Assembly: GCA_036936605.1 (NCBI GenBank)
Contig: JAUPFV010000002.1
Span: 201,399,273 to 201,463,272 of the forward strand
Length of the DNA: 64,000 bases
Direction of reading: 5' to 3'
From: Limnanthes douglasii subsp. nivea
Lineage: Eukaryota; Streptophyta; Magnoliopsida; Brassicales; Limnanthaceae
In this document: piece by piece, positions 52,936-63,424 of the stretch
How positions within the stretch are numbered: the first letter of the stretch is position 1
Layout of the letters: every line of letters starts with the position of its first letter
Notes under the pieces: generated by a model
Database searches by the model: none
Told to the model about the DNA's origin: nothing
What the model saw: only the letters and a program-made list of their open reading frames with translations
Made by a program: the position numbers and the translations under genes

Positions 52936-53480
52936 TTGACTTCGGTTCTCGATATGCCAATGGTGGATTCTGTTAGAGCACAAGCACCTGGTTTATCTAC
53001 ACCCACGATTTACTTCACATACATGGACCTCGAGGACCTTGTACATCCACATAACGACACCCTTTTAATTATGGTTGATATCACGGGAAGTGAAGCTCGA
53101 CAAATTCTAGTAGATACGGGTTCAACAGTGAATGTTATGTTTAGCGTGGCAATAAAGCAATTTACGTTTAAAATTGTTTTACGACCAAATTTTCATCTCA
53201 TGGTACGATTCAACGGGCATGTTATTATGTCTTTGGGCACGATGCTTCTAGAGGTGATGGTCGGTTCAGGCCGATATGCGAAGACCGAGGTAACTGAATT
53301 TGTTGTGCTCGACACTCCGACAACCTATAATATGACTATAGGAAAGCCATGGCTCCAAGGATTTTAGGTCGTCTCTTCCACTTATCATCAATGCTTAATA
53401 TATGTGGTCAATGGAAAATTAAGAATTCTATGGTAAAAGCAGAAAGAGATGCGCGAAGGACTATTCGACGCATTGGAAGA
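52936..53480 (+). pseudogene. Element E protease
   Basis: Aspartic protease of a second gypsy family, open for 143 codons: TIYFTYMDLEDLVHPHNDTL, SEARQILVDTGSTVNVMF with a canonical DTG, LMVRFNGHVIMSLGTMLL, FVVLDTPTTYNMTIGKPWLQ. After a stop at 53367 the usual protease-RT linker continues (STYHQCLIYVVNGKLRI and a LFDALEESTKP tail). RT is absent; the element is truncated near 53500. Confidence 0.8.
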
Positions 53481-54340
53481 ATCCACTAAACCGTAAATCT
53501 ATTTGTAATGGGAGGATGAGGCCCCTAATATGTAAGAGATTGGCATGTTATGCTATTATTCTACATTGAGATCGTTTTTATTTTCTCCAACTAATCATCA
53601 AGCCCATTTTAACGACGTTTTTAATTGATTAATAAAACTTCTTTGCTTATTTATTGAACCTTTACGAGTAATTTATCATTATGACTGTGTGATAAAAAAA
53701 TTAGCCCTATCTCTCAAAGAAAAGAAGAGAAGTGTATTCTTTTATACTAGTTCAGGCCCCAACCCGTTATTTGGCCAACATTAGGTAAAAGCTGGATTGA
53801 TAACTTGCATGATACATAAATTGGAAAATTGATAAAGCATGAGTAAGCCTAAACACAATCCGGGTGGACAAAGTCTCACCTAAAAATAGACTCGAAGATC
53901 AACCTCGGCACCTACTAACATGTCGAGGCAACCCCAGCTAACGTTCAAAAGTATGACGAGTACAGCAGTAGCAGGCAACAAGACAAGAAAATCTATAAAA
54001 ATATACATAAAAATACCGTATATCGCGGACATTCTTTACTTACTAAAAAAGTTTGATAAACACGGTGCGATTGTAAAAAGAGAAATAACTTATGTAACAG
54101 TAGTGGAAAAACACAATGTTACAATAGAGGAAAAATATTAATGTTACAACGGAGGAAAAATATTTATGTTACAACAAATATAACAAAATGAGATTGCGCG
54201 CACCTTTGGGACACAAAGATCACATAATAATTCTACAATTGGATACATCGACCCCTACCCTGAAGGATGTTAGTGTGCTCTACCCTTGCCTCCGGATAGG
54301 GTTTTAGGCGAGGCAGAGTAGGAAGAACCAACGTCAACCT
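53481..54340. other. No recognised gene
   Basis: AT-rich sequence between truncated element E and the minus-strand element K. A 73-codon plus-strand frame (53920-54141) has no family signature. TATGTTACAAC-type phrases recur near 54080-54180 (three GGAAAAATATT-like copies). Confidence 0.45.
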
Positions 54341-55625
54341 AAGCATCGCATCATTCAATAACTTGAGCTTCAAATGTATTCACAAGTTGTTCAGCGAGTG
54401 TCGTCCAATATCTTCCGATGAAATCAAGGTGTCTGTATATGTCAAAACCCTCCAATATCTTAACTAATATCTTATCCAAAATACATTTTGGATAAGTAAC
54501 GAGGATGGAACAGTTGGAGGTCGCGGTGTCAGAATCGGTATCATCATTGATATCAGACAATTCAGAGGTTCTAATAGAGGAGGCGAACAATATTTCATGA
54601 GAGATGATATTTCTTAGTCCAAAAGGACCCAAAATGAGGACAAAAATCTATCATGATAAATCTTGCGCATCTCTTGGACGACCATAGCTTCACCCTCTTT
54701 GAGAAAAACATCCATGAAAGGAAGCCTCGCTTTTTCTTGTTGTTTCTTGATGAGCCAAAATATCATATAAGCGATTCCTCTTGGCTTCACTGGCATAAAC
54801 CCCCATTAGCTTGTTCAGTTACTTTAGCTTCTTGATATTAGCCATATGGGAAATTTTATCGTTGACCATCTCATCTTTAAGTCTTTTAACCTTTTCCTGA
54901 TAAAGTTTTAGGATTTTTTCACATTAGCCATGCTTTCTTTGAGGAAAAAAAATCCAGGACCACAAAATCAAGGCATATAATTGGGAATTGATCCATCCCC
55001 AACTCAAGTTGCATGTTTCCGACCAGTGCAATGTTCTTCCACAATTGCCACAACAATTAATACTCCATCGTTAACCCATCCAAAGGTCTCTGAAGCGTAT
55101 TGATCCTCCAACATAGCCCTAGTTCTCTCCACGCCATTTCTATGATACAATTTGCCTCTCTTACTGATTTGTTGAGGAGTATCGGTGAAATAACAAGGTA
55201 AAACAACTTAGGGAGATATAGGATAACCCTTAATGGTTCACATTAATCTCGACGATGATTGCATTTGGGCTCGGTAAATTTAGATGACAAAGAAGCCACA
55301 ACATTAGGACTTAAAGCAACGCTCATTGGATCTGGATTGGGTCCTCGGGAAGTAGTTGAAGCCCTCCACCGAATTTTGCACTAAAGACTCTATTTAAGAG
55401 GTATGATATCTCCCATTATCTTGAAAAAATATTAGATGAGGTCTACGAAAAAATGACCATCGCGGTCCAATCCCTTTTAAAAACGATTACAACACCCGAT
55501 TCTTCGAGTGCTCAAGGATCCCCTGAACATTTTTCTAGTTGTTTTGTCAAACTTTCTTGTGTCGGGTTGCCGGGATATCTCTTTTGATTCCTCATCTAGT
55601 TAACACTATGAGAGGTTATTAATAA
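54341..55625 (-). pseudogene. Element K internal region (gag-like position), unrecognised
   Basis: Minus-strand sequence just downstream of a PBS and so in the position of a gag leader and gag. A short start (MRNQKRYPGNPTQESLTKQL) lies near 55600. 54796-54614 and 54632-54351 are open frames with basic then acidic composition (EKARLPFMDVFLKEGEA, SELSDINDDTDSDTAT). No standard gag motif is seen. Part of it could instead be aORF-like coiled-coil sequence. The rest of the element is missing below 54341. Confidence 0.35.
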
Positions 55626-55640
55626 GGAAGTGTTTAACTC

Positions 55641-55660
55641 ATTCCCACATACGGTGCCAA
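55641..55660 (-). other. Primer-binding site of element K
   Basis: On the minus strand TTGGCACCGTATGTGGGAAT, four bases inside the LTR end (CCTCACCA-AATT). It parallels element F, where CCTTAACA-AAT precedes TTGGCGTCGTCTGTGGGAAC. Confidence 0.7.
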
Positions 55661-55664
55661 AATT

Positions 55665-56293
55665 TGGTGAGGGATTTTACTAATGGTAGATAACTCGAAT
55701 AATGAGATAGATCAATGTGTTTTTTCTATTAGTTCAATCGAATGATCTTACATTTTTCTTGGGTTTTAATCCCTTTATATATTACAAAATACTACGTATT
55801 ATCTCATTATCTTCTTAAAAACTTTCCACTCCTAGTTGTGTTCAACTTGGGTGAGTGCTCTACCTCATGTTTTTCATGTTATCTTTGATGTGGTTTGTTT
55901 TTGTCTGAGGGTAAGTTTGTAATTTTTGTTTAGAATTTTGTGGAAGTTTGTGAGTATTTAATGTTTGGGTAGAGTGTAGAGGGAGAATTGAGCAGCCTGG
56001 TTGTATTTAATTTTTATTACTCTCATTTAATGTTGGTGGTTGGATATTTATACCCTTCTATATGGGCCTCATGGGCTTTCAGGTCGTTTTTAATGGACCT
56101 GGGTCGAGTTTAAGGACCCATTAGTTCTAAGTAGGGGAACATGCAGCTTAGTCAAGAAATGATTAGGTTTTAAGTACTTTACTTCTGTTCGAAAAGTCCA
56201 ATGGATGATGGTGTCCGAACTGCCCCTGTCCGGTTAGGTAGACATTGTCCGAACTGACCCTGCCCGAAGTGCTGACAGAATCCGGACTCATCA
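55665..56293 (-). repeat. LTR (629 bp) shared by elements B (3') and K (5')
   Basis: Read on the minus strand it begins TGATGAGTCCGGATTC at 56293 and ends CCCTCACCA at 55665. A minus-strand TATA box (AATATATAAAGGG) lies near 55785-55797, about 120 bp before its end. A polypurine tract lies on its upstream side and a PBS on its downstream side, so it serves as 3' LTR of B and 5' LTR of K. Confidence 0.75.
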
Positions 56294-56308
56294 GTAGCCC
56301 CTTTTTAG
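56294..56308 (-). other. Polypurine tract of element B
   Basis: Minus strand CTAAAAAGGGGCTAC, directly before the TGATGAG start of the LTR. Confidence 0.7.
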
Positions 56309-56742
56309 GTGGTGTTCAAAAAACCTTTGGCAAGACCTAAAAAACAGTCTATTGCTAGTGACAATTACATCCCGACAGGTCCTTCGAAGTGTTTCATAGA
56401 TTTATCCGGACTGAAAAAGGTTCCTTGAATTTAAACGGTTTTTTGCCAGAGTTCGTGGGACACGTGTCTCTCTCTGGTTCGTTATTTCAGCCTTTTTTTC
56501 ATCTTGAATTTCGCTCCCACCTTCTCTGAAAAGTAACCTCTTCATTAAATGAAGATGACATCAGCGTCGTTCCTTAATCATTGCAAATCCTTTCGAATTC
56601 TCCTAGGAATCAAAGCACATTTTTGGGTGTTTACTATAAATTAATCACTTCTCCACTGTTTTACCATCATCTTCATATTCACTTTGCTAATTTTCATAGC
56701 TTTCTCTCTCAAAAAAAAATCCTTCTCTTTGGTTGTGAGTTT
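56309..56742 (+). promoter_or_regulatory. Candidate promoter and leader of element B aORF
   Basis: About 430 bp between the LTR and the first conserved ATG of the aORF. A plus-strand TATA-like box (ACTATAAATT) is at 56633-56642, followed by a CT-rich leader (GCTTTCTCTCTC) that is also recognisable before the aORF of element C. This suggests the aORF is transcribed from its own promoter, antisense to the element. Confidence 0.45.
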
Positions 56743-59704
56743 ATGTTCACGGCTAGGAACGCTTTAATCAAAGGCGGGAGGCTTAATCTATCATAGCTAG
56801 AAAAAGCACAAAGAGTCAAACGGGAGAGGCGCATTACTGCAGGCGTACCTACTTCCCCTATCGACAAACCGGTAATCTCAACCACAGAGCCTGACCAGGG
56901 CTCCTCCTCAACCAGAAGTGTCAAACAGAGGAAATTGTTTCAAACCAACCTTTCTCCTATTGTTTCAGGCTCGTCGGTTCAAGAATCAGAGCCCACTGTT
57001 GAACCAGGGCTAGCAGTTACCAGCTTCAAAAAAACCTTCTCCATTTATAGCCATGGGTTCAGATGCAGATATCTCTCCCAACAAGTTAGTCGATCGAAGA
57101 AAAGGTCGCATGGTTAAAAGGCAGGCTTCCAAAGGTACCCCTTCAAAATCAGGGGTCAAGGACAACAATACAGGGTCAGAGGATCCCATAAAAGTACCTC
57201 AGGACAGGTTGTCCGGACCGGAGGCCACTAGCTCAAGCCTTTGAAAAGAAACCACCACATATGAGCCCCAGCCGGAGGCCAGAGTTCAGGAAAGTATTGA
57301 AGCTCAACAGTCCGGAGGTCAGACTAGACCAACTTCTAATTCCCCCCTCCCAAAGGCAACTGAAAACCCCTCATCGGTAATGGAGGAAATAATGGAGGAT
57401 TCTATCGAAGAGGCTCCGTTCGAGTCCGAACCCTCCGGACAAACTTTTGATGCTGCTGCTGCCAAGAAAGATAAAGGCAAAGAGAAACTATGCCTTAGGC
57501 ACCCAGAATTACCAGAAATCCTCGAAGGAAAAGTGGGACCTTGTTTCCACAAAGTAAACGTTAAATATCTTCTTGCTTTATAAAAAATCAACTATGCTTT
57601 CATCCATACAACCGAATTGGGCCGGATGCGTACCAAGTGGGGGATTCCAGAGAACGTGAAAATAAGAATCCCCATAGACCCTGAAACCCCAATGGACTGC
57701 AAACTCAGTGAAATAGTTATCTTTACTGAGATTTTTAACTGGGGTTTAAGGTTCCCCTTAGATCCGAAGATTGTTAGGTATTTCCACCTCATCAAGCTTT
57801 GCCCTAGTCAACTGATCCCCAACGCTTGGTACACACTTATGGCCTGCATCATGGCCTCCAGGCTCTCCGGGATTACTTTACCACTGGAGGAATTCGCAGC
57901 TGTGGCCAGCCTCTGCAGAAACCACCACATTCCCTTCTATCATTTCAACATAGGTGATAATTATAAAGCAGTGGATGGCCTGCTTGAGTCGGAGAGAAAC
58001 TGGAGGACTCAATTCTTGTTTGTAAGTGGCGCTTGGGAGAATGGAAGGAAGATCAAAGCTGGAGTCAATCCGAGTCTCCTCACCAGCAGATGGAGAAGTG
58101 ATCGTAAGGATCCTACCTTACATTCTCATTTTTAGTTTTATCGAATTTGATTAAACTGACTGGTCTTGTCTTTTTTCTTGACAGAGCTTCCCAAGGACTT
58201 CAATGATTATTTAAATGCCGGGCATACCACTTGTACCAAGTTCAACACTTGGGCTGCTGAGAAGTGGGGGAACCGTTTTCATGACGCCTTTACCGGAGGC
58301 AATCTTGCCAGGTCTCATCTCTGGAACACTACTAGCCGGAGAGACTTGACCTGGGAAGAACTTACCACTCCACCCCCTCCGGATGTTGTCCTTAAAAGAA
58401 CACATGCACCGGACGGGTCACTGTACTTGCCAGGTCGAGCCAAGGCCCCAAGTAAGATGAAAGGCAAAAAAGGGAAAGGCAAGAAGGCTGCAGGTGAGGC
58501 TAATCCTGCCGAGGTGGAGGAGACTGCTCCCACAAACCCAGAGGGGTCAGCTCCAAGCCAGATCGATGCTGCTCTGCTAGAAGTGGTAGAGCATGAGAGT
58601 GTTAGGGAGGAAGAAGGATCTCCAAAACCCTCAAGGGTTCCTAAAAGAGACCGGAGACGAGGAGCAGAAAGTATGGAGAGGGAGACCAAGAAGAAAAAGA
58701 CCTCTAGGGGTGATGAACTTTCTCTCCGGCCTCCAGAGCCTCTCCCTCCTGTTGACCCTATCGATCCAACAAGAGCATAGGAGATCCCTGGCGATTTTCG
58801 AACTGAAAAGGTTGGAGGAGGAGACCTTAGTATTGATGGTGTCGACCTTACGGGGCTTAATGGGCTTGGGGAGTACTTTGAAAACCTCCCCAGAGATGAT
58901 TTTGCTGGGCCCTATCTCCCTCCAAGCACTTCGAACACTGTTACCTTTAACGGTAAAACTTTCACTATTTCAAGTGAAAGAGAGGCTATAAATCACTCCA
59001 TACTGAGTACCGTTCAGCCAGTGTTGGTCTTGGAGAAGCAAGTACGAGGTCAGGCAGCAATCATTACCTCTCTTAACTCTGATAAGGAAAAACTGTCCAA
59101 CGACCTCCATACTGCCACCCAAAATGCTGATGTTTTGAAGGGAGAAAACGAGGAGCTAAAGAAGAGTCAGGAGGGATTGAACACAAAGGTTGCCACCTTA
59201 GAAGATACTATTAAAGATCTCCGAGAAAAGTTTTCCGGATTAGAGAAAGATCTCACCTCTTCAAAAGAGGAGGCGAAGGCCAAGGACCAAGTCATCCATA
59301 ACTTGACAAATGACAAGATTGCGCTCGAGAATTCGGTGTCCAAGGCTACAGAGGAGAAAGATGGTCTGCTAAGGGAGAAAGAGGCCAAAATTCAGGCCAA
59401 GATCGATGCTTATGCCAACAATGTGATAGACAGTCAAGAGGAGATGTATGCCAAGGTGAAGTCGGACATGGTTTTTCTGTTTCACGAGAAGTTCCCGAAG
59501 AGGAATCTGGGAGACTTATGGAGTTTTGTAGAGTATCCAGACCTTCCCTTTCATACAATGGGTGAGGGTGACAAGTTTGACTTTTCCAGTGCGTGTTCAT
59601 CCGATGAAGAAGAGAATACCGGGGAGAGTCCAGGTGAGGGGAATGATGACCCTAAGAAAAAGAAAACAGGTGAGGCTCAGCCATCTTCAAAGGCTCAGTA
59701 TTAG
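56743..59704 (+). pseudogene. Element B antisense ORF (aORF), nearly intact
   Basis: Two conserved starts: ATG 56743 (MFTARNALIKGGRLNLS) and ATG 57053 (MGSDADISPNK, in ATAGCCATGGGTT). From 57053 one frame holds except for stops at 57242, 57581 and 58778. The N-terminal domain at about 57600-58070 contains MRTKWGIPENVKIRIP, IFNWGLRFPLDPKIVRYFHL, CPSQLIPNAWYTLMACIMAS and FVSGAWENGRK (plant 'putative gypsy type transposon' family). An intron lies at 58104-58184. Exon 2 has a Lys/Pro-rich linker, a long coiled coil at 59020-59400 (LKKSQEGLNTKVATLEDTIK), MVFLFHEKFPKRNLGDLW, and an acidic-then-basic tail. Function unknown. Confidence 0.85.
58104..58184 (+). other. Intron in element B aORF (81 bp)
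   Basis: Donor GTAAGGATCC after GAAGTGATC; acceptor TTTCTTGACAG before AGCTTCCC. Splicing joins C + AG to a Gln codon (WRSD-Q-LPKDF) with both exons in one frame. If retained, a TAG at 58133 stops translation. Same codon and phase as the intron of element C. Confidence 0.85.
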
Positions 59705-60204
59705 AATATCAATTATCTATTATGTGTATTTTTTTGTTTTGATTAAACCAAAGTCCTTGGAAGGCCAAGGCATTTCTGTAACCGTGTCCGGTGTTTGTTC
59801 GGACGGATCTGTTTGTTTTGAAAACTTAAAGTCCTTGGATGGCCAAGGCACTTCGGTTATTTTAATGGATGTTTTTATTTTGCACAACTCTTGCATTCTT
59901 TTATAGTTTGTTTCAATTTTGGTGGCTAGTGTTTAAACACCCTTTAGTTAATTCAGAAATATTCTAAAGCGAGAGTGTTTAAATTCTCCGATGACAAATG
60001 TTTAAGTAGTCATCATTCCTTTAATTCAATCCGGATGGTGTGACAAGAAACAAAGTAAGAACACTCCGAATTTTTAAGAAGGCATCAAAATTTTATAAAA
60101 AAGCCCGGACACCTCATTAAAACCTCCCCGCGCCACCAGAGTAGAAAAGAGTATGCCCCCAAATATTTACATGGATTTTTAACAAGTAAATATTTACATA
60201 GTTT
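59705..60204. other. Element B convergent spacer
   Basis: Between aORF and integrase stops. Two copies of AAGTCCTTGGAAGGCCAAGG-type sequence start at 59751 and 59829 (78-bp period). The conserved motif lies at 60110-60159 (CACCTCATTAAAACCTCC, CCACCAGAGTAGAAAAGAG). No gene is seen. Confidence 0.65.
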
Positions 60205-61290
60205 CTACTCCAAGTACATTCGGAGATGCTCAATGTTCCAAGGGTGATTCAAAACCCTTCCAACCTTGTCTTTTATCCAGTATGTTCCAGGTTTAAGCCT
60301 TTCAATGACCATATAAGGTCCTTCCCAAGTTGGGGCCAGCTTGCCGAGTAGCTTCTCTTTAGTGTGTAAGAAGACTTTCCTTAACACCTTGTCCCCCGGC
60401 TGAAAATCTCTTCTTTTAACTCTAGAAGCAAACCTGCTTCTCATCAAACCCTGATAGTGTGCAGCTCTAAGGTTAGCTTTAACTCTTCTTTCTTCTATCA
60501 GGTCGAGCTGACCTCTGATTGCCACTTCATTAGCGTGTTCGGAGAAATTGTGAACTCGAAATGAAGGGAGAGTTATGGGAGCTATAACATCCATCCCATA
60601 GTCCAAGGCAAAAGGTGACTCTTGTGTCGCAGCCCGAGGTGTAGTCCGGTAGGCCCACAAAACTTCTTGTAAATAACTAGGCCATTTTCCAGCAGCCCCT
60701 TCTAAATTTTTCTTCAAACTGGACAGTATAGTTCTGTTAGCCACTTCAACGTGACCATTTGCTTGTGGGTGGAAAGGTGAAGAGAAACAATGTTGTATAC
60801 CCCTAGAGGCACAGAAACTCTCCATTCTCTTGTTATCGAACTGTGGCCCATTGTATGTTGTTATCTTCTGTGGAATGCCAAATCTGCAACAGATATTGGA
60901 TAAAATGAATTTTATAACATCTTTTGATGTTGTTCCTGCCAGTGGGGCAACTTCGATCCACTTCGAAAAATAATCAATAGCAACAATTATTGTCCTGCGT
61001 CCTCCGGATGCTACAGGAAGAGGTCCCACCAGATCCAACCCCCATCGAGCAAAAGGTATAGGCTCAGAAATCGACTCTAAAAGGATGGTTGGGACATGAA
61101 TTTAATTGCTATATCTCTAGTATGAGTCACATCTTTTCACCAGCTCCTAAGCATCTTGCATTATAGATGACCAGCAATAGCCAGCCAATAACACTCTTCT
61201 TGTTAGAGCCCTGAATCCACAGTGAGCTGATCCCTCACCATCATGTAATTCAGAGAGGACTATTTGAGATTCATCATCCCTCAAACATCG
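60205..61290 (-). pseudogene. Element B integrase
   Basis: From 61290 downward: degraded zinc finger (LHDGEGSAHCGFRALTRRV, then CDSY where CDPC is expected), and then an intact 277-codon frame from 61038. It contains LVGPLPVASGGRR, IVAIDYFSKWIEVAPLAG, FGIPQKITTYNGPQFDNKRM (second catalytic Asp reads Tyr), FHPQANGHVEVANRTIL with the Glu, TQESPFALDYGMDVIAP, and a C-terminal domain (FQPGDKVLRKVF, GPYMVIERLKPGTYWI, HPWNIEHLRMYLE). The Tyr should abolish strand transfer. Converges on the aORF. Confidence 0.9.
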
Positions 61291-61304
61291 TAAAAGGGTT
61301 TACT

Positions 61305-62174
61305 TTAAGACTTCTTATAAAGAACATCTCTTAGTATGATGAAAACACGAGCCTTGTACTTTACTTTTCTTGCTATCGACTTGTCCAGAGACAAAATACC
61401 ATCAGAGAGATACTGCAGGAGAGGAAGACTCCAATCGTGAGGTTGTTTTATATGTACATCAAAAATATCTTCCTCCTTACCCATATTGAGTTGAATGGAA
61501 GGACATTCCAGCACATAGATCCAAGGGTATGACTCAGTATAGGCTATGGTTGCCAAGGAATCTTCTAGTTTATTTTCTGTTCGGGGTATGTGTTCATAAA
61601 CAATTCTTTTAAACTTAAGTGCCTCATTTTTAAGAAGAAGTAAGTATTTCACTAGTTGCTCCTTTTTAGTTTCGGATTGACCATGTGCATGATGGATAAG
61701 AAGTTGGGAATCGCTCATCAACTTGACCCTTTTGGCTCCACAAATGAAAGCCAACTTCAAACCAGCTATAGCAGCTTCATCCTCAGACTCATTGTTAGAA
61801 GCCCTAAAAGTAAAACATATAGCATGGTACATTTTATCACCATACAGAGAGGTCAAGCATACCCCTGCCCCACATCCCATAGTACTTGATCCACCATCCG
61901 TCCGGACGATCCAGACCTTTTTATCTTTCATCTCAGTCGTTTGCTCTGTATCCCTATCTGAGTGGAATTCAACTAAGAAATCAGCTACAGCCTGGGCTTT
62001 GATTGTTGTTCGAGGAGCAAAATCAATATCGAAGTCCCTCAACTCCACTGACCACTTAGTCATTCTACTTGAAATGTCTGCCTTTTGAAGAACATTTTTC
62101 AAGGGATAGGATGTCCGGACGATAATAGGATGAGCTTGAAAATAAGGCCTCATCTTCCATGCAGCAATTACCAA
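61305..62174 (-). pseudogene. Element B second (archaeal-type) RNase H
   Basis: A 289-codon open frame. Connection: AAWKMRPYFQAHPIIVRT, NVLQKADISSRMTKWSVELR, TIKAQAVADFLVEFHSD. RNase H: WIVRTDGGSSTMGCGAGVCL with the first Asp, SNNESEDEAAIAGLKLAFIC with the Glu, KLMSDSQLLIHHAHGQ with the next Asp, and HIPRTENKLEDSLATIAY. The three carboxylates seem retained. A stop separates it from the RT frame, and the frame ends with VLYKKS before the integrase finger. Confidence 0.9.
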
Positions 62175-62176
62175 GC

Positions 62177-63424
62177 CTACGCTAATTTTTTGAGCTTTAA
62201 ATAGCGTTTCTCTGCATCTATCAAGCTCTTGCTGATGTAGTACACTGGACGGGGGTAATTATCCACCTCTCTTACCAATATTGCACTGATGGCACAACTT
62301 GAAACTGCCAAGTATACGAAGAGTGTCTCTCCATTAACAAGTTTAAATAAATTCTTGGGGGATGACAGATGTTTCTTAATCTCATTGAAGGCCTCATCAC
62401 ACTGTGAAGTCCAGTCGAATCCCTTTGCACCCTTTAAAGTTCGAAAAAACGGGACACATATGTCCGAAGACCTCGAGATAAATCGATTTAAAGCAGCCAA
62501 CCTCCCAATCAACCGTTGTACTTCTTTAATATTCGGAGGAGGCTCCATTTGGAATAAAGCGTTAAGCTGGTCCAGATCGGGCTGTATCCCTTGCTCACTT
62601 ATTATATACCCCAGGAATTTCCCGGACTGCACTCCGAACACACACTTCTCTGGATTTACTTTCAAATTTACTTTTACTAAGTTAGCAAAACTTTATTGGA
62701 GATCTGCCAAGTGTAGTTCTTCATCCACACTTTTTACCATCATGTCATCAATGTACACCTCCATATTTCTTCCAATTTGATAAGCAAAGGCTTTGTTCAC
62801 TAACCTATGATAGGTAACCCCAACATTTTTTAACCCAAATGGCATCAGCTTGTAACAATGAAGACCCCTATCAGTGACAAATGTGGTATGCTCCTAATAT
62901 ATTGGATCTACTTGAATCTGATTGTACCCGGAGAAGGCATCCATGAAAGATAATAGCTTATTCCTAGAAGTGGAATCCACCAGCTGATCAATCCGGGGGA
63001 CATGGTATAAATCTTTTGGGAAAGCCCTATTGAGATCTGTGAAGTCAATGCACATACGCCACTTGTCATTCTTCTTTTTCACCAAGACCGGATTGGCTGT
63101 CCACAAAGGATACTGAGACTCCTTTATATGCCCCATTTTAGTATGCCTGTCAACTTCTTGAACAATAACATCAGCCTTTTCTTTGGAAAAAGCTCTTCTT
63201 TTTTGTACCACGGGCCCTATGTCTCTCCGGATGGATAGGTGATGTAATATAATATCTGTTGGAACCCCGATAACATCAGCATTGCACCAAGCAAAAACAT
63301 GCTGATGGTCTTTTAAGAACTTCAAAATTTTACTCTTCAGTTCGGACGACATTTTGGACCCTATCTTAACATTGTTTCCCTCTTCCACAGAATATGTTTC
63401 AACTTCTTCAACCGGTATTAACAC
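62177..63424 (-). pseudogene. Element B reverse transcriptase
   Basis: RT with fully readable motifs: DHQHVFAWCNADVIGVPTDI, KADVIVQEVDRHTKMGHIKE, NPVLVKKKNDKWRMCIDFTD, FMDAFSGYNQIQVDPIY, EHTTFVTDRGLHCYKLMPFG, EVYIDDMMVKS (catalytic pair intact, near 62750), FLGYIISEQGIQPD, LIGRLAALNRFISRSSD, DWTSQCDEAFNEIKKHL, YYISKSLIDAEKRYLKLKKL. Stops near 62894 and at about 62690, and a stop at 62175, are the main lesions. It is the best-preserved RT in the window. Confidence 0.9.

Noticed and set aside
62289..62780. 163-codon plus-strand ORF
   Set aside because: Complement of element B's reverse transcriptase. A shadow frame.
62177..63424. Endogenous pararetrovirus origin of the RTs
   Set aside because: RT is followed by two RNase H domains and an integrase with DDE residues, and LTRs, PBS and polypurine tracts are present. 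This is the order of Ty3/gypsy retrotransposons, not caulimoviruses.
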